DNA from: CAMLDH01 sp966250375
GTDB lineage: Bacteria; Pseudomonadota; Gammaproteobacteria; Burkholderiales; Burkholderiaceae_D
DNA length: 5,183 bases
Assembly: GCA_966250375.1 (NCBI GenBank)
Contig: CBINHE010000169.1
Span: 1 to 5,183 of the forward strand
Reading direction: 5' to 3'
Part shown: positions 1-5,183 of the stretch, one piece after another
How positions within the stretch are numbered: position 1 is the stretch's first letter
Layout: the number at the start of each line of letters is the position of its first letter
Position numbers and translations under genes: made by a program
Notes under the pieces: model-generated
What the model was told of the DNA's origin: nothing
The model's input: the letters and a program-made list of their open reading frames with translations, nothing else
Database searches by the model: none

Positions 1-6
1 GACATG

Positions 7-33
7 GCAGCACCTTACAGCAAAAGGTGTTGC
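7..33. other. Hairpin in the leading non-coding segment
   Basis: Positions 7-16 pair with 24-33 to give a 10-bp stem with one G-U pair on the + strand and a 7-base loop (17-23). A five-T run (40-44) follows about six bases after the stem on the + strand. It could therefore be a weak terminator of a gene to the left of the window, but the T run is detached from the stem. Nothing else in 1-117 is clear: an AT-rich TATATA at 57-62 has no well-spaced -35 partner. Confidence 0.35.
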
Positions 34-117
34 ACTTGGTTTTTGAGAACGCCCTCTATATATTTTTTGCAATGTCTGGTTTTATGACGAGATTCATTCG
101 CCACTTATTAATTAGAT

Positions 118-122
118 AAGGA
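118..122 (+). promoter_or_regulatory. Ribosome binding site of the zinc-ribbon gene
   Basis: AAGGA lies seven bases before the ATG at 130. This selects the 130 start over the overlapping out-of-frame ATG at 126. Confidence 0.7.
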
Positions 123-129
123 TTAATGT

Positions 130-435
130 ATGGACTGTCCTGTGTGTAGTAACGTGACACTTGTAATGTCGGAGCGTCAAGGGATTGAGATTGATTACTG
201 CCCGAACTGCCGCGGTGTTTGGTTGGATCGAGGAGAACTGGATAAGATCATCGACAAATCTGCGGAAGTTGTCTCTCAGCCGGTTCGGCAACAAGTGGGG
301 AGTAACCCATATCAAGGGCAGCAACGTGAGTCGCAAGGGTTTGGCCATTCTCAGCAGTCGCATGGATACTCTTCGCATGACCACTATCAGAAGAAACGCA
401 AAGGATTTCTCGGGGAATTATTTGACTTCGATTGA
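130..435 (+). CDS. zf-TFIIB-type zinc-ribbon protein
   Basis: A small cytoplasmic protein of 101 residues. The N-terminal half shows a zinc ribbon: CPVC at residues 3-6 and CPNC at 24-27, followed by the family signature GVWLDRGELDKI at 29-40. Four cysteines in two CxxC knuckles plus W-L-D-x-G-E-L are typical of the zf-TFIIB family (PF13453). These bacterial proteins have no firmly established function, although metal binding and a nucleic-acid or protein-interaction role are plausible. The middle (about 50-88) is low in hydrophobics, rich in Gln, Ser, Gly and His (H73, H78, H83, H85), and probably disordered. The tail KKRKGFLGELFDFD is basic and then acidic/aromatic, resembling the conserved C-terminus of proteobacterial relatives. 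The start is supported by AAGGA at 118-122. The gene is alone on the + strand and is followed by strong terminators, so it is probably monocistronic. Family assignment is firm; function is unknown. Confidence 0.92.
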   Translation: MDCPVCSNVTLVMSERQGIEIDYCPNCRGVWLDRGELDKIIDKSAEVVSQPVRQQVGSNPYQGQQRESQGFGHSQQSHGYSSHDHYQKKRKGFLGELFDFD

Positions 436-454
436 AGCTTTGCAACCCTCGATA

Positions 455-490
455 AAAAAGTCCGCCTAGCGCGGACTTTTTGTTTTTTTA
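455..490 (+). terminator. Rho-independent terminator of the zinc-ribbon gene
   Basis: Positions 455-465 (AAAAAGTCCGC) pair perfectly with 471-481 (GCGGACTTTTT) around a 5-base loop. An almost unbroken T run to 489 follows. It lies 20 bases after the stop at 435, as expected for an intrinsic terminator of the + strand gene. The A-rich upstream arm would also give a T run on the - strand, so it could work in both directions. Confidence 0.9.
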
Positions 491-507
491 CATCGCCGTT
501 TTTAAGT

Positions 508-535
508 AAAAATGCTGCTTCAGTAGCATTTTTTT
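508..535. terminator. Second, possibly bidirectional, intrinsic terminator
   Basis: Positions 508-518 pair with 523-533 around a TTCA tetraloop. The stem is 11 bp, with one G-U pair in the + strand RNA (a C-A mismatch on the - strand), and is followed by seven T's at 529-535. On the - strand it sits 55 bases after the mgtC stop and is followed by five T's, so it is the likely end of the mgtC transcript. It would also back up the 455-490 terminator on the + strand. Pairing favours the + strand slightly. Confidence 0.75.
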
Positions 536-588
536 GAAACATTGCAGTGAATAAAAATAGGGAATACGCATTTGCCTTTCCATCGAAG

Positions 589-1059
589 TCAATATTTATT
601 CTTGCTCGTTCTCAGAAACAACAAAACAATCAACGCGAACAAGGCGCTAAGAACCGCAGTGGCTTCCAGTCCCATTCCGGCCGCGACTCCCACTGCAGCG
701 GTGAGCCAAATGCCTGCCGCAGTCGTCAATCCCTTAATTTGATTTTCATTCTGTAATTTTATGATAGTGCCAGCGCCCAGGAAACCGATGCCTGCGGTTA
801 CACCCTGCAACACTCTTGATACGTCTTCCAACGACATGCCGGCTTGTAAAGGAACCACTATAAAAATTGCCGAACCGAGCGATACCAGCATATGTGTGCG
901 AAGTCCTGCAGAAGCGCCAGCCGATTCGCGTTCATAACCAAGAAGCGCGCCGAGAACAAGCGCAATCAGAAGCCGAACACAGACTCGGGTGACGTCCGAT
1001 AGGTCACCTAGATCGGAAAATTCCTGCTGAATAGTTATCCAAATTTGTGCCCACCACAC
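589..1059 (-). CDS. MgtC/SapB family inner-membrane protein
   Basis: An integral membrane protein of 156 residues from the chosen start. Family motifs in order are GYERE (41-45), GLRTHML (52-58), GIGFLGAGTII (90-100) and GLTTAAGIWLTAAVGVAAGMG (110-130), the hallmarks of the MgtC/SapB N-terminal domain (PF02308). About four to five membrane helices are visible: roughly 28-42, 56-73, 85-100, 112-130 and 133-149. It ends shortly after the last helix, so it lacks the C-terminal ACT-like domain of Salmonella MgtC (about 230 residues) and is closer to the short SapB/YhiD form. MgtC proteins are linked to growth at low Mg2+ and to modulation of the F1Fo ATPase in Salmonella; whether that applies here is inference. 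An ATG at 1077 would add six residues, but AGGAG (1071-1067) inside that extension is seven bases before GTG 1059, which makes GTG the better start. It lies 248 bases downstream of pfp on the same strand. Confidence 0.9.
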   Translation of the reverse strand: MWWAQIWITIQQEFSDLGDLSDVTRVCVRLLIALVLGALLGYERESAGASAGLRTHMLVSLGSAIFIVVPLQAGMSLEDVSRVLQGVTAGIGFLGAGTIIKLQNENQIKGLTTAAGIWLTAAVGVAAGMGLEATAVLSALFALIVLLFLRTSKNKY

Positions 1060-1066
1060 GTCACAT

Positions 1067-1071
1067 CTCCT
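1067..1071 (-). promoter_or_regulatory. Ribosome binding site deciding the mgtC-family start
   Basis: On the - strand AGGAG is followed seven bases later by GTG at 1059. It falls inside the longer reading frame that begins at ATG 1077, whose own upstream sequence has no comparable Shine-Dalgarno. Confidence 0.7.
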
Positions 1072-1096
1072 ACACATTGTTCAAATGGCTAATATT

Positions 1097-1177
1097 GGCA
1101 GAAGCAGGTGGGTAATAGTAAGCATGGCAAGCGCTGCAGCAGTAAAGTTTTGACGTTTTCCCCTACCTGCTTCAGCC
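1097..1177. other. Long imperfect inverted repeat upstream of the mgtC-family gene
   Basis: Positions 1097-1112 are complementary to 1161-1177. The core GAAGCAGGT/ACCTGCTTC (1101-1109 with 1165-1173) is extended outward by GGC/GCC beyond a single mismatch and inward by GGG/CCC beyond one bulged base, giving about 15 bp. The 48-base loop contains a small palindrome (GCTGCAGC, 1133-1140). No T run follows either arm, so it is not an intrinsic terminator. It ends 37 bases before the GTG at 1059 and could be a leader-RNA structure of that gene. The rest of the 1060-1307 gap shows no recognisable gene. Confidence 0.5.
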
Positions 1178-1307
1178 GGTCGACAGATGCAATCACCGTC
1201 CGGTCCAGACTGATTGCGGACCTTCGAGCCTGGCACGCCACTTGAAGTGCGCGACATCTTTGTTGGCAATTACTTACCGAGAATGATGCCTGTTGCAATT
1301 CCGGTTT

Positions 1308-2564
1308 TCACACTACCTTGAATGCCTTCAATTTCTTCGGTACGTCCTCGTTCTTCAGCGTCACGTACTGCGGCAGGCCATCCACGTATTTGGGATAATC
1401 TTCACCCTGAATCAGCGGCGCCAGGTAGCGTTTGCATTTCTCGGTAATGCCGAAGCCGTCCTTGCTGATGAAATTTTTCGGCATGAATTTCTCGACGTTG
1501 GCTACGTCCTTCAGATCGGCAACACCGATCTTGTATTTGTAGGGCACATCTGAAATCCGGTCGATGGTGGGCATTACCGCATTGCGTCCCTTGACCGCCA
1601 ATTCCACCGCTGCCTTGCCCAGTTCGTACGCCTGTTTGACATCCGTTTTAGAGGCAATGTGGCGCGCCGAGCGTTGCAGGTAATCAGCCACCGCCCAGTG
1701 GAATTTGTACCCGAGCGCTTCCTTGACCATATTGGCGACGACCGGCGCTGCTCCGCCCAACTGCGCGTGGCCGAACGCATCTCGCGTGCCTTGCTCGGCC
1801 AGAAACCGGCCATCCGGGTAATGGCATCCTTCTGATACTACGACCGTGCAGTAGCCGAATTTCTTGACGTTGGCATCGACCTTGGCGAGGAATTTTTTTT
1901 GATCGAACTCCACTTCCGGGAACAGGATCACGACCGGAATATCGTGATCCGTCAGCAAACCACCTGCCGCGGCGATCCAGCCTGCATGGCGGCCCATGAC
2001 CTCGATCACGAAGACCTTGGTGGATGTCTTGGCCATCGATTTCACATCGAACGACGCTTCCAGCGTAGACACCGCAATGTACTTGGCGACCGAGCCAAAG
2101 CCGGGACAGCAATCGGTGATGGGCAGGTCGTTGTCCACGGTCTTGGGCACGTGGATTGCCTGCACTGGATAGCCCAGTGTCGCGGACAGTTGCGACACTT
2201 TGAAACAGGTATCGGCCGAATCGCCGCCGCCGTTGTAGAAAAAGTAGCCGATGTTATGCGCCTTGAATATTTCGATCAGACGTTCATATTCGCGCTTGTT
2301 GGCCTCCAGGCTTTTCAGCTTGTAGCGGCACGAGCCGAATGCACCGGACGGCGTGAAGCGTAGCGCTGCGATGGCAGAGGCAGATTCCTTGCTGGTGTCG
2401 ATCAGCTCTTCGGTCAGGGCGCCGATAATGCCGTTACGGCCGGCATAGACCTTGCCGATTTTGTCTTTGTGTTTGCGTGCCGTTTCGATCACGCCGCAGG
2501 CGGAAGCGTTGATGACGGCAGTGACGCCGCCGGACTGGGCGTAGAACGCATTCTTCTTTGGCAT
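1308..2564 (-). CDS. pfp: Pyrophosphate-dependent 6-phosphofructokinase
   Basis: A cytoplasmic enzyme of 418 residues in the phosphofructokinase superfamily. It would convert fructose 6-phosphate plus PPi to fructose 1,6-bisphosphate plus phosphate, a reversible step in glycolysis and gluconeogenesis. Motifs in order are the N-terminal phosphate loop SGGVTAVIN (11-19), GSCR (77-80), donor-site GGGDS (112-116), catalytic PKTVDND (140-146, with D144 in the position of the general base), MGRHAGW (190-196), FPEVEFD (215-221), GHAQLGGAAP (265-274) and YLQRSARH (295-302). The Asp in GGGDS at the second acidic position, and Lys before TVDND where ATP enzymes have Gly, are known markers of PPi use. 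The length fits PPi enzymes (about 400) better than E. coli PfkA (320). The usual GGDDS is here GGGDS, so the first Asp is replaced by Gly. QLGG stands where E. coli PfkA has QRGG. Start ATG 2564 has only a weak, distant GAGAGA upstream. PPi as donor is inferred, not shown. Confidence 0.93.
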   Translation of the reverse strand: MPKKNAFYAQSGGVTAVINASACGVIETARKHKDKIGKVYAGRNGIIGALTEELIDTSKESASAIAALRFTPSGAFGSCRYKLKSLEANKREYERLIEIFKAHNIGYFFYNGGGDSADTCFKVSQLSATLGYPVQAIHVPKTVDNDLPITDCCPGFGSVAKYIAVSTLEASFDVKSMAKTSTKVFVIEVMGRHAGWIAAAGGLLTDHDIPVVILFPEVEFDQKKFLAKVDANVKKFGYCTVVVSEGCHYPDGRFLAEQGTRDAFGHAQLGGAAPVVANMVKEALGYKFHWAVADYLQRSARHIASKTDVKQAYELGKAAVELAVKGRNAVMPTIDRISDVPYKYKIGVADLKDVANVEKFMPKNFISKDGFGITEKCKRYLAPLIQGEDYPKYVDGLPQYVTLKNEDVPKKLKAFKVV

Positions 2565-2616
2565 GGTGCGTTTATCTCTCTCAAGTGTTTGATGAATTCA
2601 ACATGATCATCGTGCC

Positions 2617-2640
2617 CAATGCGAGGTGGTTTGAGCATTG
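2617..2640. other. Dyad in the pfp upstream region
   Basis: CAATGC (2617-2622) and GCATTG (2635-2640) form a perfect 6-bp inverted repeat with a 12-base spacer, 53-76 bases upstream of the pfp start. It could be an operator or a small leader hairpin. The 188-base gap 2565-2752 otherwise shows no gene, no clear terminator for the glycosyltransferase and no convincing sigma-70 promoter. Confidence 0.25.
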
Positions 2641-2752
2641 TCATGCGCCTCGTTCAAATTACATCGTTTGCCGCTGGAACGTGCCGATCGCGCGCCGCAC
2701 TGGCTATTTCGGCATGCGCGGTGTGGATACGGGGGGAACGCCTTTGATAGCA

Positions 2753-4468
2753 TCAACCCATGCGGCGATAAAGGCGGAAGCGCTCATCGCGATCGGACGG
2801 GCGGCGACCTTCCCATAACAGCTGCCAGCGGTCGCTCGATCGCATGATGAATTTCTCATCTCCTTTTGTGCGCGCGTTATCCTGCAATAGTAAAAAATCG
2901 CAATGCGCGCCATCAAACTGGGCAAATGGAATATGGCCGAAATACGCGAACGATGCGCGCTGCGCCGGTCCGACGTTGGTATCGACACACTGCTGTACCG
3001 GCGGCAGCTTTAGCGCGATTTGCTGTGCGACGCCAGCATAGCTCTTGCCGTAATTGATCCACGGCAGCCACAGTGTCATCAGCAACAGCCAGCATAGGAT
3101 TACACCACCAGACGACAATACGACTGCGCGCCACAGCACTGATGGTCGGCGCGAAATGCGCCAGTGCACCAGCACAATCCAACCGGCCGACACGCATGCG
3201 GCGACAATGACGGCGATCAAATTGAATTCGGGTTTGAACCCGGGCGCTAGCTTGAATGCGTTTCTTGCAAGTTGCGTCGGCCATCCGGTTTGCTTGGCGA
3301 TCCAGCCCAGCCAGATGAAACCGGCGGAAGTCGTCAACGTCATCACCGAGAACCAATCGACCGCGTTGATGGCGCCGCGCTTCATGGTAGGCAAGCCAAA
3401 CGCTGCAAGAATCGCGAGCGCAGGCAAGAGTGGCAGCAAAATGCCTTCTTCCGAATAGGTGTTGAGCAAGGCCAACAGCACGAGCGGAATGCAGAAAGCC
3501 AAAGGCAGTTCAATATGCAAGGCAGAGCGCTGTTTGCGCCATGCGTAGACTGCCCAGCCGGCGAACGGCCATGCTGGCCACGCAAACCAGATGATGTTTT
3601 TGGAGAAATACTTCAGCGCATCCCAAGATGGCAAATTGATCTGGCGGTAATTCCATCCCATCCACGCATCGAACGGTGAGCTGTTGAATGGCTGGACGAG
3701 ATGGCATGCATAAAGCCAGGCGCCACAGAGCAGCAATGCGATCGGTAGTGTGACCAGCAACAATCGACACGAAACTTTTTTCTCGCGTATCACGGTCAAC
3801 GCGGCCAAGCTGACCCACAATGCCAGCGGCACTATCCAGCCACGTGTCAGCGCCAGGCACCCAAGAGCAATCCCCAGCATGGTAGCGGCGCGGAAAGAAT
3901 AAGATTCGAAGAAGCGGGCTGCGGTATAGAGTGAAAAAGCGATCAGTGAAACCTGCAATGCACTGGCGCTGGAGGAATGGCTGTGCAACAGCAAACCGAG
4001 ACAGCCGAGATAGATCAGCAGGGTGCCGTCGGCCAGCGTACGGCCATAGTCTTTCGGCTCTGGCTGTCCGCCGAACGCGAGTTTCAGCGGCTGGGCCTCA
4101 AGGCGGCGGCCGAGCAAAAAGGTGGTGTACCAAACCGACAGTGATCCGAGCAAAAAGAAGGCGACCGTCGCAATGCGCGCGGCCATCATGTCACCCATTA
4201 GCCAGCCGAACGATTTGATGCAGATTGCGCCTAGCCAGAAGGCCAGCGGCCCATATTCCGGCATCGGCAGGCCGACGATATGTGGCCACAGCCAGTCATC
4301 CAATGTGCCGTGCGCCATGGTCCACATGATGCCGAAACCGACGGCATCCTCAGTCTTCCATAGATCGCGGCCGATCAGGCCCGGCAGAATATACAGCAGG
4401 CAGAGTGCAAATAATCCCCAGCGCGGCAGTGCATGCGTAGCGGAAGCAGGAAGGCGGACAGGCTTCAT
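2753..4468 (-). CDS. ArnT/PMT-like membrane glycosyltransferase (GT-C fold)
   Basis: A polytopic inner-membrane protein of 571 residues from the chosen start. After a short N-terminus, TM1 (about 17-33) leads into a periplasmic loop with RDLWKTEDA (34-42), whose acidic residues match the place of the catalytic Asp/Glu in GT-C enzymes. EYGPLAFWLGA (71-81) follows, in the place of the PPL-type motif of ArnT and protein mannosyltransferases. About a dozen hydrophobic segments follow, including 101-120, 147-161, 196-227, 235-255, 291-310, 321-336, 342-359, 375-391, 415-435 and 447-470. A hydrophilic C-terminal domain (about 478-571) contains C494 and C523, a possible disulfide pair if periplasmic. 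Relatives transfer sugars such as 4-amino-arabinose from undecaprenyl phosphate to lipid A or other glycans; the substrate here cannot be read from sequence. The frame stays open upstream to a TTG at 4588, inside the rpmE2 terminator, and to ATG 4567. ATG 4468 is chosen because the protein-like sequence begins there. No start has a Shine-Dalgarno. Confidence 0.88.
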   Translation of the reverse strand: MKPVRLPASATHALPRWGLFALCLLYILPGLIGRDLWKTEDAVGFGIMWTMAHGTLDDWLWPHIVGLPMPEYGPLAFWLGAICIKSFGWLMGDMMAARIATVAFFLLGSLSVWYTTFLLGRRLEAQPLKLAFGGQPEPKDYGRTLADGTLLIYLGCLGLLLHSHSSSASALQVSLIAFSLYTAARFFESYSFRAATMLGIALGCLALTRGWIVPLALWVSLAALTVIREKKVSCRLLLVTLPIALLLCGAWLYACHLVQPFNSSPFDAWMGWNYRQINLPSWDALKYFSKNIIWFAWPAWPFAGWAVYAWRKQRSALHIELPLAFCIPLVLLALLNTYSEEGILLPLLPALAILAAFGLPTMKRGAINAVDWFSVMTLTTSAGFIWLGWIAKQTGWPTQLARNAFKLAPGFKPEFNLIAVIVAACVSAGWIVLVHWRISRRPSVLWRAVVLSSGGVILCWLLLMTLWLPWINYGKSYAGVAQQIALKLPPVQQCVDTNVGPAQRASFAYFGHIPFAQFDGAHCDFLLLQDNARTKGDEKFIMRSSDRWQLLWEGRRPSDRDERFRLYRRMG

Positions 4469-4586
4469 CAGGGGAGGCGGATTGGACTTGTTGTTATTGG
4501 ATGGGTCGGCGATATTGTGCCGCAAAAAAATCCGATGGTGTGCGTCATTGACGGCAAAGCACAGCATTAAGAATATGAGATGAAAC

Positions 4587-4613
4587 AAAAAAAGCAGCCG
4601 TAGCTGCCTTTTT
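4587..4613 (-). terminator. Rho-independent terminator of rpmE2
   Basis: On the - strand, AAAAAGGCAGC (4613-4603) pairs with GCTGCTTTTTT (4598-4588) around a TACG loop. The 11-bp stem includes one G-U pair that forms only in the - strand RNA. The T run continues to 4587. It begins 17 bases after the rpmE2 stop and separates rpmE2 from the glycosyltransferase gene. Confidence 0.88.
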
Positions 4614-4630
4614 GAAACGAAGCGGCAGAA

Positions 4631-4897
4631 TTAACCTGCGACTTGCGTTTTGGAACCGCGAGTGCCGAACTTCTGGCGAAATTTTTCCACGCGGCCTGCG
4701 GTATCGACGATCTTGTGCTTGCCGGTGTAGAACGGGTGTGATTCTGCAGAAACCTCGATCTTCACGAGCGGATAGTCTTTACCTTCGAAATTGATGGTTT
4801 CACGGGTATGAATGGTCGAACGCGTGATGAATTTGAAATCGCAGGACAAGTCGTGGAACACGACTTCACGATATTCTGGATGAATGTTTTCTTTCAT
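4631..4897 (-). CDS. rpmE2: 50S ribosomal protein L31, type B
   Basis: A ribosomal protein of 88 residues that binds the large subunit at the bridge to the 30S head. Family sequence is visible throughout: MKENIHPEYREVVFHD (1-16), ITRSTIHTRETI (24-35), DYPLVKIEVSAESHPFYTGK (41-60) and RVEKFRQKFG (69-78). The only cysteine is C19. The four zinc-ligand cysteines of type A L31 are absent, which marks it as the zinc-independent type B form. In many bacteria the C-minus form is under Zur control and replaces the zinc form during zinc shortage; in others it is the sole L31, and which applies here cannot be told from the window. ATG 4897 is chosen over a nine-residue longer frame beginning at 4924 because TGAGG lies five bases upstream and L31 begins there. 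A TATAAT promoter upstream and a hairpin terminator downstream suggest a single-gene transcript. Confidence 0.96.
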   Translation of the reverse strand: MKENIHPEYREVVFHDLSCDFKFITRSTIHTRETINFEGKDYPLVKIEVSAESHPFYTGKHKIVDTAGRVEKFRQKFGTRGSKTQVAG

Positions 4898-4902
4898 AAT
4901 TG

Positions 4903-4907
4903 CCTCA
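4903..4907 (-). promoter_or_regulatory. Ribosome binding site of rpmE2
   Basis: TGAGG on the - strand lies five bases before ATG 4897 and rules in favour of that start over the upstream in-frame start at 4924. Confidence 0.75.
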
Positions 4908-4921
4908 AATAGTTTGGTAGC

Positions 4922-4963
4922 CAATCGGCACTTCGGCGGTCGTGCTGCTTCTTGACCCGATTG
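4922..4963 (-). other. Inverted repeat in the rpmE2 leader
   Basis: CAATCGG (4922-4928) and CCGATTG (4957-4963) form a perfect 7-bp inverted repeat with a 28-base spacer. An overlapping alternative stem is GCAC (4928-4931) with GTGC (4942-4945). If transcription starts from the TATAAT at 4993-4998, both lie inside a leader of roughly 90 bases. It could regulate translation of rpmE2, but this is inference from two short stems. Confidence 0.3.
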
Positions 4964-4992
4964 TCGATCACTTGCCGGTCGGTAAAACGAAG

Positions 4993-5023
4993 ATTATACA
5001 ATGAAATCATGGGCTTGGACCAA
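4993..5023 (-). promoter_or_regulatory. Probable sigma-70 promoter of rpmE2
   Basis: A perfect -10 TATAAT reads on the - strand at 4998-4993. The best -35 is TTGGTC at 5023-5018 with a 19-base spacer, longer than ideal. Transcription would begin near 4986, about 90 bases before the rpmE2 start. No convincing Zur-type palindrome overlaps it. The remaining 5024-5183 shows no coding sequence, only a small hairpin ATTGC-TGAG-GCAAT (5043-5056), a palindrome GCCCTACAGGGC (5078-5089) and a direct repeat near the end. Confidence 0.5.
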
Positions 5024-5154
5024 TGTTAATGGGATTCTCGGAATTGCTGAGGCAATATTGATGCCGCTCAAACCTCTGCCCTACAGGGCTATGGACGTCA
5101 CGTCTTGTCAAGCAAGGATCCATCGATTTCAGGGCAATCGCGCTTCAAAGTTCT

Positions 5155-5181
5155 TGTAAACTGATTTGATCTGGTGTAAAC
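5155..5181. repeat. Direct repeat TGTAAAC, 20-base period
   Basis: TGTAAAC occurs at 5155-5161 and again at 5175-5181, exactly 20 bases apart, about two helical turns. Such spacing can mark a tandem regulator site, but the repeat is short and lies at the window edge, so its target gene is out of view. Confidence 0.25.
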
Positions 5182-5183
5182 AG

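Noticed and set aside
547..756. 69-residue open frame on the + strand opposite the end of the mgtC-family gene
   Set aside because: It begins within a few bases of the terminator, overlaps the conserved mgtC-family coding region antisense, and its product resembles nothing.
1097..1177. Small transposable element bounded by inverted repeats
   Set aside because: The arms resemble terminal repeats, but no flanking target duplication is visible and no second copy occurs in the window. A leader-RNA structure is the simpler reading.
1081..1269. 62-residue frame with a hydrophobic C-terminal segment in the pfp-mgtC gap
   Set aside because: It starts with TTG and has no good ribosome binding site. 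Its hydrophobic tail coincides with the inverted repeat, and an overlapping frame (1089-1298) is equally open, so I see no evidence for coding.
1899..2363. 154-residue open frame on the + strand opposite pfp
   Set aside because: It lies wholly antisense to a well-supported enzyme gene, has no recognisable domain and has no ribosome binding site of note. It is a shadow of pfp codon usage, as are the frames at 1293-1553 (+) and 1684-2112 (-).
2913..3356. 147-residue open frame on the - strand inside the glycosyltransferase gene
   Set aside because: It is an out-of-frame shadow of the membrane protein, rich in Arg and Ala, with no family resemblance.
4990..5010. Possible Zur site near the rpmE2 promoter
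   Set aside because: The AT-rich stretch around TATAAT does not form the expected palindrome. Zur control would be expected only from knowledge of some L31 type B genes, not from this sequence.

Overview
The window looks like ordinary chromosome of a betaproteobacterium, most likely Oxalobacteraceae (Herminiimonas/Janthinobacterium-like). This placement rests on protein resemblance recalled from the families, not on a search. The supporting proteins are a type B ribosomal protein L31, a pyrophosphate-type phosphofructokinase with a GGGDS active-site motif, and a short zinc-ribbon protein ending in GFLGELFDFD. Five protein-coding genes can be supported. I found no mobile element, CRISPR array, tRNA, rRNA or prophage trace.

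Layout, left to right. Positions 1-129 are non-coding, with one hairpin (7-33) and the ribosome binding site of the first gene. A small zf-TFIIB-type zinc-ribbon protein lies on the + strand (130-435). Two consecutive hairpin/T-run terminators (455-490 and 508-535) separate it from the genes on the - strand. All remaining genes are on the - strand. In transcription order (right to left) they are rpmE2 (L31 type B, 4631-4897), with a TATAAT promoter upstream and an intrinsic terminator downstream; a large ArnT/PMT-like membrane glycosyltransferase (2753-4468); PPi-dependent 6-phosphofructokinase (1308-2564); and an MgtC/SapB-family membrane protein (589-1059).

The genes do not form an obvious single pathway. 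rpmE2 is closed off by its own terminator. The glycosyltransferase, pfp and mgtC follow in the same direction with gaps of 188 and 248 bases. No clear intrinsic terminator was seen in those gaps, so some read-through is possible. The pfp product would phosphorylate fructose 6-phosphate with pyrophosphate, reversibly. The glycosyltransferase is probably an inner-membrane GT-C enzyme using a polyprenyl-phosphate sugar donor. MgtC/SapB is an inner-membrane protein of poorly defined role.

The points most worth a second look are the swapped Gly/Asp in the phosphofructokinase phosphate-donor motif, a long imperfect inverted repeat (1097-1177) just upstream of mgtC, a tiny ORF overlapping the pfp stop by four bases, and the lack of a Shine-Dalgarno at the glycosyltransferase start. 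I did not find a convincing new multi-gene system here.
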